A DNA stretch of 64,000 nucleotides from Pseudomonas fulva (GTDB taxonomy: Bacteria > Pseudomonadota > Gammaproteobacteria > Pseudomonadales > Pseudomonadaceae), in NCBI RefSeq assembly GCF_023517795.1, contig NZ_CP082928.1, positions 4,898,001-4,962,000 on the forward strand. The letters run 5' to 3'. This document shows positions 60,899-64,000 of the stretch, one piece after another (position 1 is the first letter of the stretch; each line of letters starts with the position of its first letter). Position numbers and translations under genes: made by a program. The notes below the pieces were generated by a model. It did no database searches, was not told the DNA's origin, and saw only the letters and a program-made list of their open reading frames with translations.

Positions 60899-62634
60899 TC
60901 GCCTTCGCGCAGCTGTACGCGCGCCTCGACGCCACCACCTCGAGCAACGCCAAGCTGGCCGCGCTGCAGGACTACCTGCGCGATGCCGAGCCGGCCGATG
61001 CCGCCTGGGCCGTGTACTTTCTCGCCGGCGGCCGGCCGCGGCAACTGGTGCCTTCACGGCAGCTGCGCGAGCTGGCGATGCAGCGCGCCGGCCTGTCCGA
61101 CTGGTTGTTCGAGGAAAGCTATTCGGCGGTGGGTGACCTGGCGGAAACCATCGCCCTGTTGTTGCCCGAAGCCACTTCCACCTCCCCGGACGGTCTCGCC
61201 GTATGGGTCGAGGACAAGCTGCTGCCGCTGCGCGGGTTGCCGCCCGATGAACTGGCGATGCGCCTCGATGCCCTGTGGGCGCAGCTGGACCGGCCATCGC
61301 TGATGGTCAGCATCAAGCTGATCACCGGCGCGTTCCGGGTCGGGGTTTCCAAGCTGCTGGTCACCCGCGCCCTGTCGGCCATCGCCGAGGTGGACGCCAA
61401 ACGCGTCGCCCAGCGCCTGGTCGGTTATACCGATCTGTCGCATCGGCCTACGGCAGCGTCCTACGAGCGGCTGATCGCCGCCGAATCGGATGATGAACAC
61501 GCCCAGCGTGGCGGCCAGCCGTACCCGTTCTTTCTTGCCCACCCGCTGCAGCGCCCCCTGGACGAGTTCGAGGCCAGCCTGGGCGCCCCGGCCGACTGGC
61601 TGATCGAATGGAAGTGGGATGGCATCCGTGCCCAGCTGGTCAAGCGTGACGGGCAGTTGTGGGTCTGGTCGCGGGGCGAGGAATTGATCAGCGAGCGCTT
61701 TCCCGAGTTGCAGGAATTGGCGCCCCTGTTGCCGGATGGCACGGTGATCGATGGGGAACTGGTGGTCTGGCGCCACGCGCCTGAGGCCACGGCTCAGCAG
61801 GGCGAGTTGATGGCCCAGGCTGCCGACGAGCCCGCCGAGCGCCTCAACGACCAGGTCGAGGCGCAGCTCGAGCGGTTCGGCATCCAGCCCTTCGCCCTGT
61901 TGCAGCAGCGCATCGGCCGCAAGACCCTGAGCCGCAAGCTGCTCGAGGAAGTGCCGGTGGCGGTGCTCGCCTACGACCTGCTGGAGTGGCAGGGCGAGGA
62001 CTGGCGCAGCCGCCCGCAGCACCAGCGCCGCACGCAGATGGAAGAGGTAGTGGCGGGCTGCGCCAGCCCGCGGCTGATGCCGTCACCATTGCTGCATGGC
62101 GATACCTGGCAGACCCTGGCAGAGCAGCGCGAGGCCTCGCGCTCGCTGGGGGTCGAAGGCATGATGCTCAAGGGCCGTGAGGCGGCCTATGGCGTCGGGC
62201 GCAGCAAGGACGTCGGCGTGTGGTGGAAGTGGAAGATCGACCCCCTGAGCGTCGATGCCGTGCTGATCTACGCCCAGCGCGGCCATGGTCGCCGGGCCAG
62301 CCTGTACAGCGACTACACCTTCGCCGTCTGGGACGGCGCGCCGGGCGATCCCGAGCGGCGCCTGGTGCCCTTCGCCAAGGCCTATTCGGGGCTGACCGAC
62401 GAGGAAATGCGCAAGGTCGACGCCATCGTGCGCAAGACCACGGTGGAGAAGTTTGGCCCGGTACGCAGCGTGACGCCCAGCCTGGTGTTCGAGTTGGGCT
62501 TCGAGGGCATCGCCCGTTCGCCCAGGCACAAGAGCGGCATCGCCGTGCGTTTTCCGCGCATGCTGCGCTGGCGTCACGACAAGGGCGTGGAGGAGGCCGA
62601 CACCCTGGAGTTGCTGCAGGAACTCCTGCCATGA
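60895..62634 (+). CDS. ATP-dependent DNA ligase
   Basis: 579 residues. An N-terminal ligase domain (about 1-215) precedes the nucleotidyltransferase core with adenylated Lys240 in [17 protein letters not shown] (motif III), VEGMMLKGR (motif IV) and WWKWK (motif V), then an OB-fold. A stretch of about 35 residues rich in Ala, Glu and Gln (about 294-329) sits after motif III where relatives run on more directly to [12 protein letters not shown]. It probably seals nicks in a repair role beside the NAD-dependent ligase. It overlaps both neighbours by four bases. Confidence 0.92.
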   Translation: MIAFAQLYARLDATTSSNAKLAALQDYLRDAEPADAAWAVYFLAGGRPRQLVPSRQLRELAMQRAGLSDWLFEESYSAVGDLAETIALLLPEATSTSPDGLAVWVEDKLLPLRGLPPDELAMRLDALWAQLDRPSLMVSIKLITGAFRVGVSKLLVTRALSAIAEVDAKRVAQRLVGYTDLSHRPTAASYERLIAAESDDEHAQRGGQPYPFFLAHPLQRPLDEFEASLGAPADWLIEWKWDGIRAQLVKRDGQLWVWSRGEELISERFPELQELAPLLPDGTVIDGELVVWRHAPEATAQQGELMAQAADEPAERLNDQVEAQLERFGIQPFALLQQRIGRKTLSRKLLEEVPVAVLAYDLLEWQGEDWRSRPQHQRRTQMEEVVAGCASPRLMPSPLLHGDTWQTLAEQREASRSLGVEGMMLKGREAAYGVGRSKDVGVWWKWKIDPLSVDAVLIYAQRGHGRRASLYSDYTFAVWDGAPGDPERRLVPFAKAYSGLTDEEMRKVDAIVRKTTVEKFGPVRSVTPSLVFELGFEGIARSPRHKSGIAVRFPRMLRWRHDKGVEEADTLELLQELLP

Positions 62635-64000
62635 CTCTGGCCAGCACCTGGCTGCGGCGTAACGGCTGGAAGGCCTTCGACTTTCAGAAAGAAGTCTGGC
62701 AAGCCGTCGCCGACGGGCAGAGCGGCCTCGTGCATGCCTCCACCGGCGCCGGCAAAACCTATGCGGTATGGCTTGCAGCGCTCAATCGATTCGCCGGTAA
62801 AGCACCGTCGAAAAAAACCGCAGGCAGCAAGCGAGCGCCGGCAGCGGCGCCGTTGACGGTGCTGTGGATCACCCCGATGCGCGCCCTGGCGGCCGACACC
62901 CAGCGGGCCCTGCAGGCGCCGATCGACGGCCTGGAACTGCCCTGGACGGTGGGCATGCGTACCGGCGATACCGGTAGCGCAGAACGCCAGCGCCAGGCGC
63001 GGCGCCTGCCCACGGCCCTGGTGACCACCCCCGAAAGCCTGACCCTGCTGCTGACCGGCGCCGATGCGAAAGCCCAGTTCGCCCAGGTCGGCATGCTGGT
63101 GGTGGACGAGTGGCACGAATTGCTTGGCAACAAGCGTGGCGTGCAGTTGCAGCTGGCCCTGGCGCGGCTGCGCCAATGGAACCCGGGGCTGATCGTCTGG
63201 GGCCTGTCGGCGACCCTGGGCAATCAGCCTCACGCCCTGGAGGTGTTGCTGCCCGACGGCAGCGGTCGCCTGGTGCGCGGCGAGCAGGGCGGCAAACCGC
63301 TGATCGACACCCTGTTGCCGCCGGCGGTGGAGCGTTTTCCCTGGGCGGGTCACCTGGGCTTGCGGTTGCTGCCCCAGGTGGTCGAGGAACTGGAAAACAG
63401 CAGCGTCAGCCTGGTATTCACCAATACCCGCTCGCAATCGGAGCTCTGGTACCAGGCCTTGCTCGGTGCACGGCCGGACTGGGCCGGGCTGATCGCCCTG
63501 CATCACGGCTCCCTGGCCCGGGAGGTACGCGACTGGGTCGAGAGCGGGCTCAAGCAGGGCAAGCTCAAGGCGGTGGTGTGCACCTCCAGCCTGGATCTGG
63601 GGGTTGACTTCCTGCCGGTCGAACGGGTCCTGCAGATCGGCTCGGCCAAGGGCGTCGCCCGCCTGCTGCAGCGCGCCGGGCGCTCCGGGCACGCGCCGGG
63701 GCGTATCTCGCGCGCCACCCTGGTGCCGACCCATGCCCTGGAGTTGCTCGAGGCCGCCGCCCTGCAGGATGCCGTGGCAGCGGGGCGTATCGAGGCGCGG
63801 GAATCGCCCCGTCAGCCCCTGGATGTATTGGTCCAGCACCTGGTCAGCGTGGCACTCGGTGGTGGCTTCCGGCCTGACGAGCTGCTGCGCGAGGTACGCA
63901 GCACTTGGGCCTATCGCCACCTCGATGAGGCGCAGTGGCGCTGGGCGCTGGCCTTCGTGCGCCAGGGCGGCGAGTCCCTCAGCGCCTACCCGGATTACCA
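62631..64000 (+). CDS. Ligase-associated DEXH helicase, Lhr family (5' part)
   Basis: The first 456 residues are present and the gene runs off the window. Motif I is ASTGAGKT, motif Ia TPMRALA, motif II DEWH, motif III LSATLG, and motif VI is in [11 protein letters not shown]. Lhr-type enzymes are 3'-5' helicases of DNA repair, and this short class (about 800-830 residues in full) is encoded with the ligase and exonuclease. The ATG overlaps the ligase stop. An Ala/Lys-rich loop at about 55-72 follows motif I. Confidence 0.92.
   Translation, partial: MTLASTWLRRNGWKAFDFQKEVWQAVADGQSGLVHASTGAGKTYAVWLAALNRFAGKAPSKKTAGSKRAPAAAPLTVLWITPMRALAADTQRALQAPIDGLELPWTVGMRTGDTGSAERQRQARRLPTALVTTPESLTLLLTGADAKAQFAQVGMLVVDEWHELLGNKRGVQLQLALARLRQWNPGLIVWGLSATLGNQPHALEVLLPDGSGRLVRGEQGGKPLIDTLLPPAVERFPWAGHLGLRLLPQVVEELENSSVSLVFTNTRSQSELWYQALLGARPDWAGLIALHHGSLAREVRDWVESGLKQGKLKAVVCTSSLDLGVDFLPVERVLQIGSAKGVARLLQRAGRSGHAPGRISRATLVPTHALELLEAAALQDAVAAGRIEARESPRQPLDVLVQHLVSVALGGGFRPDELLREVRSTWAYRHLDEAQWRWALAFVRQGGESLSAYPDY

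Overview
The window is chromosomal DNA of a Pseudomonas-type gammaproteobacterium. The evidence is high GC content, the gyrA-serC-pheA-hisC-tyrA/aroA-cmk-rpsA gene order with the fused tyrA-aroA gene, the complete ben/cat/pca beta-ketoadipate genes, the Entner-Doudoroff/GltR/Gts glucose cluster, and Pseudomonas-style REP palindromes. The species cannot be fixed from the sequence alone. No rRNA, tRNA, CRISPR array, insertion sequence or prophage was seen.

Layout. Positions 1-1409: the end of a ureide aminotransferase gene and an allantoate amidohydrolase gene. Positions 1426-4769: ubiG and mtaD on the minus strand, divergent from an MtnA homologue that has lost the residues that normally define its active site. 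Positions 4994-16013: gyrA, serC, pheA, hisC, tyrA-aroA, cmk and rpsA, closed by a clear terminator. Positions 16174-24108: benABCD, benK, benE and benF behind a tandem BenR operator. Positions 24412-29129: catR, divergent catBCA, and benR. Positions 29303-36593: pcaIJF behind PcaR boxes, then pcaTBDC, closed by a terminator. Together these convert benzoate to catechol, muconate, 3-oxoadipate and finally succinyl-CoA plus acetyl-CoA, and pcaBDC also serve the protocatechuate branch. pcaGH and pcaR are not in the window.

Positions 36648-40296: a KstD-type flavoprotein gene divergent from an ABC exporter gene. Positions 40512-42242: folE and gap on the minus strand. Positions 42262-58465: glucose uptake and Entner-Doudoroff catabolism, namely edd-glk-gltR-gtrS, an AGE-family sugar isomerase, gtsABCD, a LamB-type porin, hexR, and zwf-pgl-eda, with HexR operators at gap/edd and probably at zwf. 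Positions 58549-59769: an AroE-like dehydrogenase and a tiny DUF3309 membrane protein, set among strong hairpins. Positions 59885-64000: a DNA-repair module of MBL-fold exonuclease, ATP-dependent ligase and Lhr-like helicase, the last cut by the window end.

The observations most worth following are: (i) the MtnA homologue with a changed active site at the conserved mtnA locus; (ii) a 65-bp promoter/operator module, GTNACC-N4-GGTGAC-N16-GTTACC-N21-TASACT, present with identical spacing before both the AGE isomerase and gtsA; (iii) AANAANAA Hfq/Crc-type motifs just before ten catabolic genes or operons; (iv) a LamB-type porin where OprB is expected; and (v) several strong unexplained palindromes.
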